From Aquimarina acroporae (lineage in GTDB: Bacteria > Bacteroidota > Bacteroidia > Flavobacteriales > Flavobacteriaceae): a stretch of DNA of 64,000 bases. This document shows, one piece after another, positions 18,253 to 26,255 of the stretch. The notes under the pieces were generated by a model. It searched no databases. It saw only the letters and a program-made list of their open reading frames with translations, and had not been told where the DNA came from. The DNA lies in contig NZ_JALPRE010000003.1 in assembly GCF_023195925.1 (NCBI RefSeq), positions 558,001 through 622,000 of the forward strand. The letters are read 5' to 3'. The position numbers and the translations under genes were made by a program. Within the stretch, counting starts at the first letter, position 1. Every line of letters starts with the position of its first letter.

Positions 18253-19215
18253 ATGAATATACACCTACTGGTCGATAATTTAACAAACCCGGCCCTGTTG
18301 TTTTTCGTTTTAGGAATCATTGCATCACAAGTAAAAAGTGATCTTAAGATCCCACAAAATTCCTCTAAATTTATTTCATTATATCTCTTGCTCGCTATTG
18401 GTTTTAAAGGTGGGCAAGAGTTAGCTCACAGCGAATATAGTATCGAAATCACCTATGCTATAGTAGCTGGTATTGTAATGGCGCTTCTTGTACCAGTATA
18501 CACCTTTTTTATTTTACGATTAAAGTTTACAGCAGATAATGCTGGTGCCATTGCCGCGGCGTATGGATCGGTTAGTGCTGTAACCTTTGTCACGGCAGTG
18601 AGTTTCTTAGAGATGGAAAAAATTGATTTTGGAGGTCATATGGTGGCTGTAATGGCCTTAATGGAGGCACCTTCTATAATTATTGGAGTATTACTGTTAA
18701 GACTATATTCAAATGGAAAAAAATCTGCAAAAGAACTTTTGGTACTAGTAAAACATGCCGTGACCAATGGTAGTGTACTATTAATATTGGGGAGTTTAGT
18801 AATTGGTTTTATAGCAAGTGATGCTCAAGCCGAAGGCATTAAACCATTTACAACCGATATTTTTAAAGGCTTTTTGGCTGTTTTTCTATTAGATATGGGA
18901 ATAACAAGTGGTGAAAAGATTGGAGCATTACTTAAGAAAGGGTGGTTCGCATTTCTCTTCTCTATTGTTATACCTCTTATCAACGGTATATTAGTTGCTA
19001 AGATTTCAGGTATTTTTCTAACTAGTAATGGAGATCGTTTTTTGCTTGCCATTCTAGCAGCAAGTGCTTCTTATATAGCAGTTCCCGCAGCGATGCGTAT
19101 TGCAGCGCCAAAAGCAAATCCAAGTTTGTATTTACCTATGGCACTAGCAATTACATTCCCATTTAATATCACTTTGGGAATGCCTTTATATATGTATGTT
19201 ATACAAGGTTTCTAA
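18253..19215 (+). CDS. sbtA: SbtA-type sodium-dependent bicarbonate transporter (DUF897)
   Basis: A 320-residue, roughly ten-span membrane protein. It carries the two inverted halves typical of SbtA with short Gly/Ala-rich breaks (AAAYGSVSAVTFVTA in the first half, AASASYIAVPAAMRIA in the second). SbtA family members import bicarbonate together with sodium. In a heterotroph this could feed anaplerotic carboxylation. A divergent CmpR-like LysR regulator supports a role in inorganic-carbon uptake. Family assignment is strong; transport activity is inferred from it. Confidence 0.88.
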   Translation: MNIHLLVDNLTNPALLFFVLGIIASQVKSDLKIPQNSSKFISLYLLLAIGFKGGQELAHSEYSIEITYAIVAGIVMALLVPVYTFFILRLKFTADNAGAIAAAYGSVSAVTFVTAVSFLEMEKIDFGGHMVAVMALMEAPSIIIGVLLLRLYSNGKKSAKELLVLVKHAVTNGSVLLILGSLVIGFIASDAQAEGIKPFTTDIFKGFLAVFLLDMGITSGEKIGALLKKGWFAFLFSIVIPLINGILVAKISGIFLTSNGDRFLLAILAASASYIAVPAAMRIAAPKANPSLYLPMALAITFPFNITLGMPLYMYVIQGF

Positions 19216-19245
19216 TAAGAAACTATAAATTTCGAACAAGATAAA

Positions 19246-19485
19246 ATGAAAAGATTATTCAGAAAAAATACCCTGTGTTGTTTGGATCCTCTGTATCGAG
19301 ATATAATAAACCACAGGAGTTTAAGCGAAAGGTTAGAATATTGTAAATCTCTACTTTTTAGGGCAAAGGTTGATAGTAAACATTCAGGTAATTTGTTTTC
19401 AAAAAGGAAGCAAAGACTTTTACTTAAAGTTACCAAAGCAGAAATTAATAGTATCCAGCGTCTTTTGTATAAGGCAAGCAAGTAA
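19246..19485 (+). CDS. Hypothetical small basic protein
   Basis: A 79-residue, very basic, Cys-containing protein (CC at residues 11-12, Lys/Arg throughout) with probable helical content. Not recognised. It begins 30 bases after the sbtA stop codon and may be the last gene of that transcript. A minus-strand open frame covers the same DNA but shows no sensible composition. Moderate confidence that it is expressed. Confidence 0.5.
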   Translation: MKRLFRKNTLCCLDPLYRDIINHRSLSERLEYCKSLLFRAKVDSKHSGNLFSKRKQRLLLKVTKAEINSIQRLLYKASK

Positions 19486-19488
19486 AAA

Positions 19489-19533
19489 AAGCACTTGTAG
19501 CTTTGCGTGGATATGGCGAATATGCAAGTGCTT
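19489..19533 (-). terminator. Hairpin with long loop, T-run on the minus strand
   Basis: Arms AAGCACTTG (19489-19497) and CAAGTGCTT (19525-19533) are perfectly complementary around a 27-base loop. The minus strand continues with a T-run (AAAAAAA at 19484-19490 on plus). No minus-strand gene lies just upstream, so it could end antisense transcription or be a structured RNA. Confidence 0.4.
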
Positions 19534-19580
19534 AAATATTTGTTAAACAATTGATTGTTGCAACATATGTAGTTTGGTGT

Positions 19581-19612
19581 TTTGGTTCTAAAAATAAAAA
19601 TTGTAAATTTGT
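19581..19612 (+). promoter_or_regulatory. Bacteroidota-type promoter (TTTG -19 bp- TAAATTTG)
   Basis: TTTG at 19581-19584 and TAAATTTG at 19604-19611 are 19 bases apart, the expected layout for the primary sigma factor of this phylum. The start of transcription should be near 19616, ahead of the small gene at 19654. Confidence 0.65.
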
Positions 19613-19653
19613 TTAGCGTTATGTCAAAAAAGTTAAACAAAAATATAAAGATC

Positions 19654-19893
19654 ATGAAGGAAATTTGCTCTGTGGCTATAGGAAACGATTATCTTGAAGA
19701 TAGATATACTTTTTATAGCAATGGTATGATACAACATATGTATGATGAAAGTATTTTTAATTATGGTTTAATGGATTGGGTTCAACCTGGTGATATTGAT
19801 AATTACGTTAAAAGAAGAATACTGAAAAAATGTGAGAATAAGCATAAAAAGTCAGTGCGGCAAATATTAGCTTTTAATTTAAGGATGAACTAG
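19654..19893 (+). CDS. Hypothetical small protein
   Basis: A 79-residue soluble protein (MKEICSVAIGNDYLEDRYTF in pattern) with a predicted short beta unit then a basic C-terminal helix (KKCENKHKKSVRQIL). In-frame ATGs exist at 19582 and 19621. The promoter at 19581-19612 excludes the first and would leave the second almost leaderless, so 19654 is preferred. Family not recognised; similar short proteins occur widely in flavobacteria as far as I recall. Confidence 0.55.
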   Translation: MKEICSVAIGNDYLEDRYTFYSNGMIQHMYDESIFNYGLMDWVQPGDIDNYVKRRILKKCENKHKKSVRQILAFNLRMN

Positions 19894-19917
19894 TTCTTAG
19901 GAGTAGTGTAGGATCAT

Positions 19918-21198
19918 ATGAACAAATCTGAATATAAAATTCACATTATTGGTGGAGGAATCAGCGGATTAATAGCAGCACAAGTGTTGGAAAATTCGGG
20001 ATATCATCCGGTTATTATTGAAGCTACAGATAGAGTCGGAGGGCGTGTGAAAACCGATATTGTAGAAGATTGTGTTCTCGATCATGGCTTTCAAGTGTTA
20101 CTAACAGCCTATCCTGCAGCAAAGCGATATTTAGATTATGATGCTTTAACGTTACAACATTTTTTACCAGGAGCGCAAATTTTCACCGATAAGGGTAGTA
20201 CGTTACTAGGTGATCCGCTAAGGAGTATCAAATTATTATTGCCGACTCTTTTCTCTAATGTAGGAAGTATTGCAGATAAATGGAAGGTTCTTAGACTAAA
20301 CAGGCTTCTTAAAAAAACAGAGATTTCTGAAATCTTTGAAGAAAAAGAAGAAACAACGCTTTCTTTTCTAAAAAAGTTTGGTTTTTCTGAAACCATGATT
20401 AACCATTTTTTTAAACCTTTTTTCGGAGGTATTTTTCTGGAAGCAAATCTTCAAACTTCTTCAAGAATGTTCAAATTCGTATACAAGATGTTTGGAGAAG
20501 GTAATGCTGCTATTCCTAAAAAGGGGATAGAACAAATTCCAATACAATTAAAAGCAAATTTAAAATTTACTTCATTCAAATATCATACAAGAGTAAAGTA
20601 CATAGAAGAACAAAAAATTGTGTTAGAAAATGGAGAGGATATTAAAAGCCATTTTACTATCGTTGCCACAGATCCAAACGTGCTAATTCCTAATTTAAGA
20701 AATCAAGAAATTACCTGGAAAAGTTGCGACACCCTTTATTTTAAGACCAAAGGAGAATATAGAAATACTTCTCTGATAGGGCTAATAGCACAAGATAGTA
20801 CTTTGATTAACAATATTTGTTCTGCAACCTCGCTAGAAGATGATGCTAAAACTTCAAAAAAGGTAGTATCAGTTACCGTTGTAAAAGATCATCAACTCGA
20901 CCTTGAAGAATTAATACAACAAGTAAGTGCTGAGTTAGAAAGGTATTGTAATATTCAAGTAGATCATTTTATAAAACGATATGAAATTAGAAAGGCACTT
21001 CCCGATCTGTCTAATATTCAATATGAAATGCTACCATCAGAAACACAATTGTCTTCAAGTATATTTTTAGCTGGTGATCAACAACTCAATGCTTCTTTAA
21101 ATGCTGCTATGATCTCGGGAGAACGAGCTGCTCTTGGGGTTATTAATACCTTAGAAAAAGGTTTGATCGTAGAAGAATTTACTTCAGAATTTAATTAG
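19918..21198 (+). CDS. FAD-dependent amine-oxidase-type oxidoreductase
   Basis: A 426-residue protein with an N-terminal Rossmann FAD-binding motif (IIGGGISGLIAA, then the Glu ending the second strand in VIIEATDRVGGR), characteristic of the flavin amine oxidase / protoporphyrinogen oxidase / phytoene desaturase group. A C-terminal FAD-contact segment is visible (FLAGDQQLNASLNAAMISGERAA). The substrate cannot be told from the sequence. The 3' end overlaps the convergent yitT gene by 8 bases. Confidence 0.85.
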   Translation: MNKSEYKIHIIGGGISGLIAAQVLENSGYHPVIIEATDRVGGRVKTDIVEDCVLDHGFQVLLTAYPAAKRYLDYDALTLQHFLPGAQIFTDKGSTLLGDPLRSIKLLLPTLFSNVGSIADKWKVLRLNRLLKKTEISEIFEEKEETTLSFLKKFGFSETMINHFFKPFFGGIFLEANLQTSSRMFKFVYKMFGEGNAAIPKKGIEQIPIQLKANLKFTSFKYHTRVKYIEEQKIVLENGEDIKSHFTIVATDPNVLIPNLRNQEITWKSCDTLYFKTKGEYRNTSLIGLIAQDSTLINNICSATSLEDDAKTSKKVVSVTVVKDHQLDLEELIQQVSAELERYCNIQVDHFIKRYEIRKALPDLSNIQYEMLPSETQLSSSIFLAGDQQLNASLNAAMISGERAALGVINTLEKGLIVEEFTSEFN

Positions 21199-22057
21199 TA
21201 TTTGGTTTAGGACCCAAATAGCGTTTTAAAATCCCACCTTTAATTCGATTCACATCGTATTCCATCACAAATGCATTGGGATCAATATGATTAATAAGTC
21301 TATTAATCTTACTAATTTCCATTCTATTAATTACAGTATGAATAACTTCGAAATCTTCGATTTTACCGCTGTTTCCAAAACCATTAACTCCTTTATAGAT
21401 GGTCATACCAGCACCTATTTGATCTACAATCTGCTTCTTGATGATCTGACTATGTTTAGATACAATCATAACTCCTATAAAATCCTCAAAACCTTCTATA
21501 GTTAGATCAGTAATTTTTGCAGTGACCAAAAAGGTTAAAATCGAGTACATAGCCACTTCTTTTGAAGCGATAATTGCAGTAATAGAAAAAAGAACAAAAT
21601 TAAAGAGCAAAATGACTCTTCCAATGCTAATACCAAATCTATTATTGATATATATCGCCAAAATTTCCGTTCCATCTAAGACAGCCCCGTTTTTTACAGT
21701 TATTCCGATACCTAACCCTAAGAATAACCCACCAAATATCGAGATGAGTAACTTATCATCAGTAATCGTTTCAAAAGTTTCAAATTCTATCATTATTGCC
21801 AATGTTATTATGGCTACAATCGACTTTAGAACCATAGTTTTTGATATGGAGAAAAATGCCAAAATCAAAAAAGGAATACTCAATACAATGAGTATCCATG
21901 AAATATTAATGTCAAAGTTAGAATTCAATAATATAGCAATACCAGTGACTCCTCCGTCAAGAAATCCGTTGGGTAATAAGAAAGCTTTTAAACCTATGCT
22001 GGCTAGTAAGATTCCTATAAAAATTTGTACGTACTCAGATAATAATGATTTAAACAT
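21191..22057 (-). CDS. YitT-family membrane protein (DUF161 + DUF2179)
   Basis: A 288-residue protein with five or six N-terminal membrane spans (about 10-30, 37-57, 60-80, 88-105, 112-130 and 145-165), including the conserved GxxDG-type turns LPNGFLDGGVTGIA and KNGAVLDGTEILA. A soluble C-terminal DUF2179 domain follows (about 205-280, IYKGVNGFG, VIHTVINRMEISKI). The function of the family is not settled; it has been linked to small-molecule transport. The gene converges on the FAD oxidoreductase with an 8-base overlap. Confidence 0.88.
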   Translation of the reverse strand: MFKSLLSEYVQIFIGILLASIGLKAFLLPNGFLDGGVTGIAILLNSNFDINISWILIVLSIPFLILAFFSISKTMVLKSIVAIITLAIMIEFETFETITDDKLLISIFGGLFLGLGIGITVKNGAVLDGTEILAIYINNRFGISIGRVILLFNFVLFSITAIIASKEVAMYSILTFLVTAKITDLTIEGFEDFIGVMIVSKHSQIIKKQIVDQIGAGMTIYKGVNGFGNSGKIEDFEVIHTVINRMEISKINRLINHIDPNAFVMEYDVNRIKGGILKRYLGPKPNTN

Positions 22058-22079
22058 AAGAGATAGTTTATTAAATAAA

Positions 22080-22117
22080 AAATAGGTTCAAGCTTTTATG
22101 TTTGAACCTATTTTTTT
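22080..22117 (-). terminator. Terminator between the DUF3298-type lipoprotein gene and yitT
   Basis: Twelve-base perfect arms (22080-22091 and 22102-22113) with a 10-base loop. T-runs flank it on both strands. It serves the minus-strand lipoprotein gene that ends at 22136 and separates it from yitT. Confidence 0.8.
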
Positions 22118-22135
22118 AGTAAACTAGTATTCAAA

Positions 22136-22963
22136 CTAAAAATTGCTGTATGGCTTATCTAAAATATCAGATCGCGAAATTTCGACAAAATAATTTCCAG
22201 AATATACGGGACAGATTACGCAGTCATCAAAATAAAATTTGATTGTATTTTTATCGATTACAAAATTATCTTTATAAGCAAGAAAAGTGTCATATGTTAA
22301 TTCACTGCACTGTTCAAAATTCTGGTCTGTTTGTATCTTTTCTTTTAAAGCTTTTCTAACCAATTCAAAAACCGCTCTTTCAGTTCCTTCTCGAAACAAA
22401 GTATTGAAGAATATGAAATCTCCTTTAGACGTATCAAAATTGAGTGTTTTAAATAAATAGGAATACTGGTTCTCATTCGCATAATGATTCGCTTTGTAAA
22501 GGAGGATACTTAGTACTTTGGAGTTATTGGTATATATCTTATAATTAATCAAGCGTTTTAATCGCTCAGTTTGGTCGTAACCAATTTGGCAAGAAAGCTT
22601 TTGTTTGTTAATAATATCTTTTACCGAAATAGAATAGTCTAAATATTGATTGGTAATAAAATCATTAAATTTTTTAAATGTTCTATTTTGTTTCACATCC
22701 AAAACAGGATATCGATAATCTATAATATAACTGTCTTCATTTTTATAGAAAGATTTTGTGGTAATCTTATTTTCCAGGATTTTTTCATCGACATTGATAA
22801 AATCATTTGAATACTCAGATTTGGAATTGGTTTCAGACAATTCTTTTTGTTGAATATCTAATAAATGATCTGCCAAGAGTGCTGATTTTTCCTTTTTACA
22901 AGACCCTAGTGTAAGGATTATAAGGAGAAATATAGATAGCAGATAGTTTAATTTATTTTTCAT
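22136..22963 (-). CDS. Lipoprotein with DUF4163/DUF3298 (RsiV-like) domain
   Basis: A 275-residue protein with lipoprotein signal (LGSC, Cys22). Residues about 65-265 show the pattern of the PdaC/RsiV-type DUF4163 plus DUF3298 pair: YRYPVLDV, FNDFI, the SYLFKTLNFDTSKGDFIFFNTLF segment, and the final FYFDDCVICPVYSGNYFVEISRSDI where DUF3298 usually reads FxxYxIAPYAAGxxxVxI. The Tyr/Ala-rich part is changed here (two Cys in DDCVICP). Role unknown; members bind cell-wall fragments or act as anti-sigma sensors. No sigma factor gene adjoins. Confidence 0.75.
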   Translation of the reverse strand: MKNKLNYLLSIFLLIILTLGSCKKEKSALLADHLLDIQQKELSETNSKSEYSNDFINVDEKILENKITTKSFYKNEDSYIIDYRYPVLDVKQNRTFKKFNDFITNQYLDYSISVKDIINKQKLSCQIGYDQTERLKRLINYKIYTNNSKVLSILLYKANHYANENQYSYLFKTLNFDTSKGDFIFFNTLFREGTERAVFELVRKALKEKIQTDQNFEQCSELTYDTFLAYKDNFVIDKNTIKFYFDDCVICPVYSGNYFVEISRSDILDKPYSNF

Positions 22964-23367
22964 AGGTACATATTTTAAAGTTCAAATCAGAAACAGTAGA
23001 TGTCTGAAATTATCTATTTATCTGCCGCAAAAATCCATATTCTTTGTCATATATTTTTATTTATATTTTATATTGATTGCATAAAAATAATTTATGTGAT
23101 CATGAATGTTTTGTTAAACTTTAAGCACGTTCATTAATAATCTATAATGTTAATTATTTGATTAATGACCTTAAGTCCCATAACTAAAGGCTTTTCAATA
23201 GTAATACTTTTAATTTAGTCTGTATGTATTTGTTTTACAAAATGTTAAGAGGTTCTTAAAATACATAAATATAAATATTAATTATGTTTATTATAATTAA
23301 TATAAATAATAATTAATGATTTTTGTTTGCTAAATTTATAATCAGAACAATAAAATTGATACAAAAT
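22964..23367. other. AT-rich intergenic region between divergent lipoprotein genes
   Basis: About 400 bases of very AT-rich DNA (dense ATTAAT/AATAAT words at 23270-23320) that must hold the promoters of the two divergent genes. No TAnnTTTG element, small gene or clear hairpin was found. In-frame upstream ATG at 23323 is considered part of this leader. Confidence 0.4.
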
Positions 23368-24153
23368 ATGAAGAGGATAGAGTGTTTTTTTGGGTTAGCA
23401 ATAATTTTTTTGACATACACTAGTTGTGCTGTAATTCGTCCAGGAGAAGCTGGAGTGAAACAAACTCTTGGAAAGTTTTCTGACAAAGTATCAACTCAAG
23501 GAACGGTATTTTATAACCCATTTATAAGTAAGGTGATTAAGGAGTCTACCCAAACCAGTAATATCAAGTTAATTTTGAGTCTTCCTAGTAAAGAAGGGTT
23601 GAGTGTTAACTCTGAAATTTCAATTCTTTATCGATTAGAACAAAATAAAATTCCAAGTGTGTTAGAAAACCTTGGGCGTGATTATGAATCTATTATCACC
23701 AGCGTTTTTAGGTCAGCATCATCAGATGTGTGTGCCAAATTCTATGCTAAGGATATGCATTCAGGCATGCGCGCATCTATTGAAGAGGAGATAAAGGCAA
23801 AAATGAAAGAGAATTTAGAAAAACAAGCAGACGGTATTGAACTTATAGCAGTGTTAATGAAGAGTATTCAATTACCTAGAGGTTTAGCCAATTCTATAGA
23901 ACGAAAGCTTCAGGCAGAACAGGATGCTATGCGTATGAAATTTGTTATCGAACAAGCCAAATTAGAGGCAGATAGAAAAATTATAAATGCGAAGGGAGAA
24001 AGAGACGCTCAAAAGATTTTGTCTGAAGGTTTAACTCAGGAAATTATCAAAATACGAAGTATTGAAGCATTTAATAAACTTTCTGAATCCCCAAATAGTA
24101 AAATTATTGTGACAGATGGAAAAACACCATTTCTAATAGAAACTGAAGATTAA
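23368..24153 (+). CDS. SPFH/prohibitin-family lipoprotein
   Basis: The preferred start at 23368 gives 261 residues with a clear lipoprotein signal (YTSC, Cys20); the in-frame ATG at 23323 would bury it. The band-7/SPFH domain runs from about 22 to 190 (VIRPGEAGVKQTLGKF, GTVFYNPFI, IMYRLE-like SILYRLEQNKIPSVL). A charged helical region follows (about 190-240, LQAEQDAMRMKFVIEQAKLEADRKI). Prohibitin-like proteins form large rings or membrane scaffolds. Anchoring by lipid rather than a transmembrane helix places it at the periplasmic side of a membrane, which is less usual. The small gene at 24177 follows by 23 bases. Confidence 0.87.
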   Translation: MKRIECFFGLAIIFLTYTSCAVIRPGEAGVKQTLGKFSDKVSTQGTVFYNPFISKVIKESTQTSNIKLILSLPSKEGLSVNSEISILYRLEQNKIPSVLENLGRDYESIITSVFRSASSDVCAKFYAKDMHSGMRASIEEEIKAKMKENLEKQADGIELIAVLMKSIQLPRGLANSIERKLQAEQDAMRMKFVIEQAKLEADRKIINAKGERDAQKILSEGLTQEIIKIRSIEAFNKLSESPNSKIIVTDGKTPFLIETED

Positions 24154-24176
24154 TTTAAACAGATAAACATAAAGCG

Positions 24177-24404
24177 ATGATATTATTACAAAAGGCAATT
24201 GAGTTTGAAAAAAGAAGTATGTCTAACATGACGACAAGTGATAGGGTTTTGGCATCCAGAGAAGCGAAAAAAATCATACTTAAGATCAATGAAATCTATA
24301 AAAAAACTAAAGATCCCTATTTAATGGAAGTCATGAAATTGGTTACGGTAAAAAAACGAAAAATAGATAAACGATTAAAGGGACCATCTTTAGGAATGGT
24401 GTAG
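24177..24404 (+). CDS. Small conserved protein, copy 1 of a paralogous pair
   Basis: A 75-residue basic protein, mostly helical, with the core MSNMTTSDRV.ASREAK and INEIYKKTKD and a basic end KKRKIDKRLKG. It is closely similar over its whole length to the gene at 25620-25838 on the opposite strand. Family not recognised. The Lys/Arg-rich C-terminus would suit nucleic-acid or ribosome contact, but that is speculation. It follows the SPFH gene by 23 bases and ends at a terminator. Confidence 0.75.
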   Translation: MILLQKAIEFEKRSMSNMTTSDRVLASREAKKIILKINEIYKKTKDPYLMEVMKLVTVKKRKIDKRLKGPSLGMV

Positions 24405-24571
24405 TGTACCATCCTAAAACATAGTAAAGTCTAAATGTGCTAACAGGTTTTAGCAACATTACATACCCCAACATATCGGACACAAAATTAAATTTAAAAA
24501 ACCTATTTGGCTAGAATTAGCTTACACACTTTTTCAAATAGTAATAGTGTTTTATTAGTGGATTGTTTCAG

Positions 24572-24607
24572 AAAAAGATCATTTATGGGCAGTAAATGGT
24601 CTTTTTT
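24572..24607. terminator. Bidirectional convergent terminator
   Basis: Arms 24572-24585 and 24593-24606 pair over 14 positions with one G-T, with A-run on the left and T-run on the right, so it works for both strands. It lies between the small protein gene at 24177 and the minus-strand DUF2237 gene. Confidence 0.8.
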
Positions 24608-24650
24608 GTTGCTAGGATTTTCATCAAACCACTTGATGAATAACCATGTA

Positions 24651-25028
24651 TTATGAATAAGAAGAAATATGGCTATACTTTTTTAGAGTTTCAAGAGGCA
24701 CAAATTGCAATGCCTTTTGATGAGTTGCAGCTAAATTAATTTGAGGAGCTTTTCCAACCTTTTCAGCTTCTAACCATCTTGAAATACACAAGCACCATTT
24801 GTCTCCTGGAGATAAACCAGGAAAATTCCAGTATGGGATTGGTGTAGATAGATCGTTTCCTTGTTCTTTGGTATATTCCAGAAATTCATCAGTTACTATG
24901 GCACAGACAATATGAGTACCGGTATCTGTTGCGTTAGTTCTACAGTATCCATCCCTAAAATATCCAGTTAGGGGTTCATAGCAACAAGACTGTAAAGGAG
25001 TTCCTAAAACATTAAGTTCTGTATTCAT
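24651..25028 (-). CDS. DUF2237 family protein
   Basis: A 125-residue protein with all hallmarks of DUF2237: NVLGTPLQSCC near the start, GYFRDGYCRT, HIVCAIVTDEFLEYTKEQGNDLSTP, and the GDKWCLCISRW segment. Several conserved Cys residues suggest metal binding or redox, but the function of the family is not known. It follows the gene at 25045 by 16 bases on the minus strand, so they share a transcript. Confidence 0.9.
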   Translation of the reverse strand: MNTELNVLGTPLQSCCYEPLTGYFRDGYCRTNATDTGTHIVCAIVTDEFLEYTKEQGNDLSTPIPYWNFPGLSPGDKWCLCISRWLEAEKVGKAPQINLAATHQKALQFVPLETLKKYSHISSYS

Positions 25029-25044
25029 ATTTTAATGAAATAAA

Positions 25045-25485
25045 TTAAATAGAATCAACATGAGGATATCTAATGTCGTATTCCGTTTTTAATCGGGTAA
25101 GTTTTTGAAAGAACGAACGATTTTCTTTATGAGTGCGGTTATTTTTGAAGTGTACATATTTGCCTTGTGCATGAATGCTCACTCCATTGGTTTTATACAT
25201 ATAGAATTGATAGTATGGGATAATCCATGTAAAATTCCTTAACCCTTTATTGATACCAATTAAAATACCTCTTGGTCTAAGTTCTATGCTTCCGTAGTTA
25301 AGGTCGGAAACTACGTTTAAAAATTTGTTGAGGTTTGGACTAACATCATCGATGATCATTCTTTTGGAGCCTATTCCTTTCATTTTTATAGACTGAATGA
25401 AGGAGAAAGGCTTTCCCACCATATCATTCATGATTCGTCTATTTTCTTTACTACTATATGTGGTTTCTAGAATCATAAACTTCAT
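25045..25485 (-). CDS. Conserved hypothetical protein
   Basis: A 146-residue soluble protein without signal peptide. It opens MKFMILETTYSSKENRRIM and contains LRPRGILIGINKGLRNFTWIIPYYQFYMYK in pattern, then a basic C-terminal part. Similar proteins appear in flavobacteria, but no functional family was recognised. It precedes the DUF2237 gene by 16 bases. A terminator hairpin lies just upstream of its start. Confidence 0.75.
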   Translation of the reverse strand: MKFMILETTYSSKENRRIMNDMVGKPFSFIQSIKMKGIGSKRMIIDDVSPNLNKFLNVVSDLNYGSIELRPRGILIGINKGLRNFTWIIPYYQFYMYKTNGVSIHAQGKYVHFKNNRTHKENRSFFQKLTRLKTEYDIRYPHVDSI

Positions 25486-25491
25486 TTTAAA

Positions 25492-25531
25492 AAGAATACC
25501 CTGTCAAGAATCATAGAAACAGGGTATTCTT
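25492..25531 (-). terminator. Terminator after the small paralogue on the minus strand
   Basis: Perfect 13-base arms (25492-25504 and 25519-25531) around a 14-base loop. On the minus strand the hairpin is followed by TTTTTAAAA. It ends the 25620-25838 transcript 7 bases before the next minus-strand start codon. Confidence 0.85.
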
Positions 25532-25619
25532 CATCTTAAACCAACTACTACACCATCATATTACCTTTTTATCAAGTTGGCTTTTAACTATTATAACATT
25601 TTGTTCATCAATTTTTAGA

Positions 25620-25838
25620 TTAAACGGGACTACCTTTTAATCTCTTTTCTATTTTTCTCTTTTTTTGAGTAAGTCGCTTCATAAGATCCATCAAGTCCGA
25701 GTCTTTGGTTTTTTTATAAATTTCATTAATACTCAATATCAACGATTTTGCCTCTCGAGAGGCAGCCACTCTATCACTTGTAGACATGTTTGACATTTTA
25801 CGATTTTCAAATTCTAAAGCATTTTGTATCAATTCCAT
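25620..25838 (-). CDS. Small conserved protein, copy 2 of a paralogous pair
   Basis: A 72-residue basic helical protein. It shares EFE.R.MSNM.TSDRV.ASREAK, INEIYKKTKD and KKRKI.KRLKG with the gene at 24177-24404, which is on the plus strand; about two thirds of aligned positions are identical by eye. The two copies face each other across the DUF2237 pair, so the arrangement looks like an old inverted duplication. Function unknown. Confidence 0.75.
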   Translation of the reverse strand: MELIQNALEFENRKMSNMSTSDRVAASREAKSLILSINEIYKKTKDSDLMDLMKRLTQKKRKIEKRLKGSPV

Positions 25839-26167
25839 AGCGTAATAGTTTAATTCTAATAAAAATTCTTAAAGAAATTTTAAAAATATTGTTGTTTCAG
25901 AAAATATTGAAACCCGTTGAGGTTCTCTTTTAAATTTCTCTTGTATAAAGATACAAATTGTTTAATGAAAAAAATCAAATATTAAACAAATATTAACGCT
26001 TGTTGTCTAAAAAAATATTTGATACTTATAATTTTATAAATCATTTCAACCACCTTCACGTTTTTCTCAACGTGTCCAATATTATTTGGTGATAGTCGTT
26101 ATGACCTGTATTATCCAATGTTAAGATCTGTGTTATCTTAAAATTAAATACTACGGATACATTTCTT

Positions 26168-26196
26168 CACGTCATTTTTTCTCCAAAATTCGTCAT
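26168..26196 (+). promoter_or_regulatory. Candidate AraC-type activator site, copy 1
   Basis: This 29-base block matches the one at 35692-35720 at 25 of 29 positions with no gaps. It contains CGTC twice, 21 bases apart (26170 and 26191). It ends 21 bases before the -7 element TAAATTTG. Two similar half sites about two helical turns apart, just upstream of the promoter, are typical of an AraC-family activator; the AraC gene at 34700 is the obvious candidate. Confidence 0.65.
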
Positions 26197-26217
26197 GGAT
26201 CTCATAGGATGTCAATC

Positions 26218-26225
26218 TAAATTTG
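26218..26225 (+). promoter_or_regulatory. -7 promoter element of the siderophore biosynthesis operon
   Basis: TAAATTTG fits the TAnnTTTG consensus and is 38 bases before the start codon of the first gene. No good -33 TTTG is present, which fits a promoter that needs the upstream activator. Confidence 0.65.
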
Positions 26226-26231
26226 TAAAAC

Positions 26232-26254
26232 TTATTTAGATTAAATAAAAATAA
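26232..26254 (+). promoter_or_regulatory. Candidate metal-repressor operator, copy 1
   Basis: The form is TTATTTAGA-N5-TAAAAATAA, an imperfect palindrome. It nearly repeats at 35758-35780 (9/9 in the left arm, 8/9 in the right). It sits between the expected transcription start and the start codon, where a repressor would block transcription. Fur- or DtxR-like control by iron is the natural inference for a siderophore operon. Confidence 0.6.
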
Positions 26255-26255
26255 T

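Larger units (their letters stand above)
25839..26255 (+). other. Regulatory intergenic region upstream of the siderophore operon
   Basis: About 400 bases without a gene. It contains an inverted repeat CACGTT-N6-AACGTG (26057-26074), and then the activator-like block, -7 element and operator listed separately. A further perfect 9-base inverted repeat AATCTAAAT/ATTTAGATT (26214-26222, 26234-26242) overlaps promoter and operator. Confidence 0.6.

Noticed and set aside
19212..19655. 147-residue minus-strand frame opposite the small gene at 19246
   Set aside because: Composition is Phe/Leu/Cys-rich in the way antisense AT-rich DNA gives; it crosses a hairpin and a plus-strand promoter.
21522..22085. 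187-residue plus-strand frame antisense to yitT
   Set aside because: YitT on the other strand is clearly conserved; the antisense frame is a by-product of its codon usage and also crosses the terminator at 22080.
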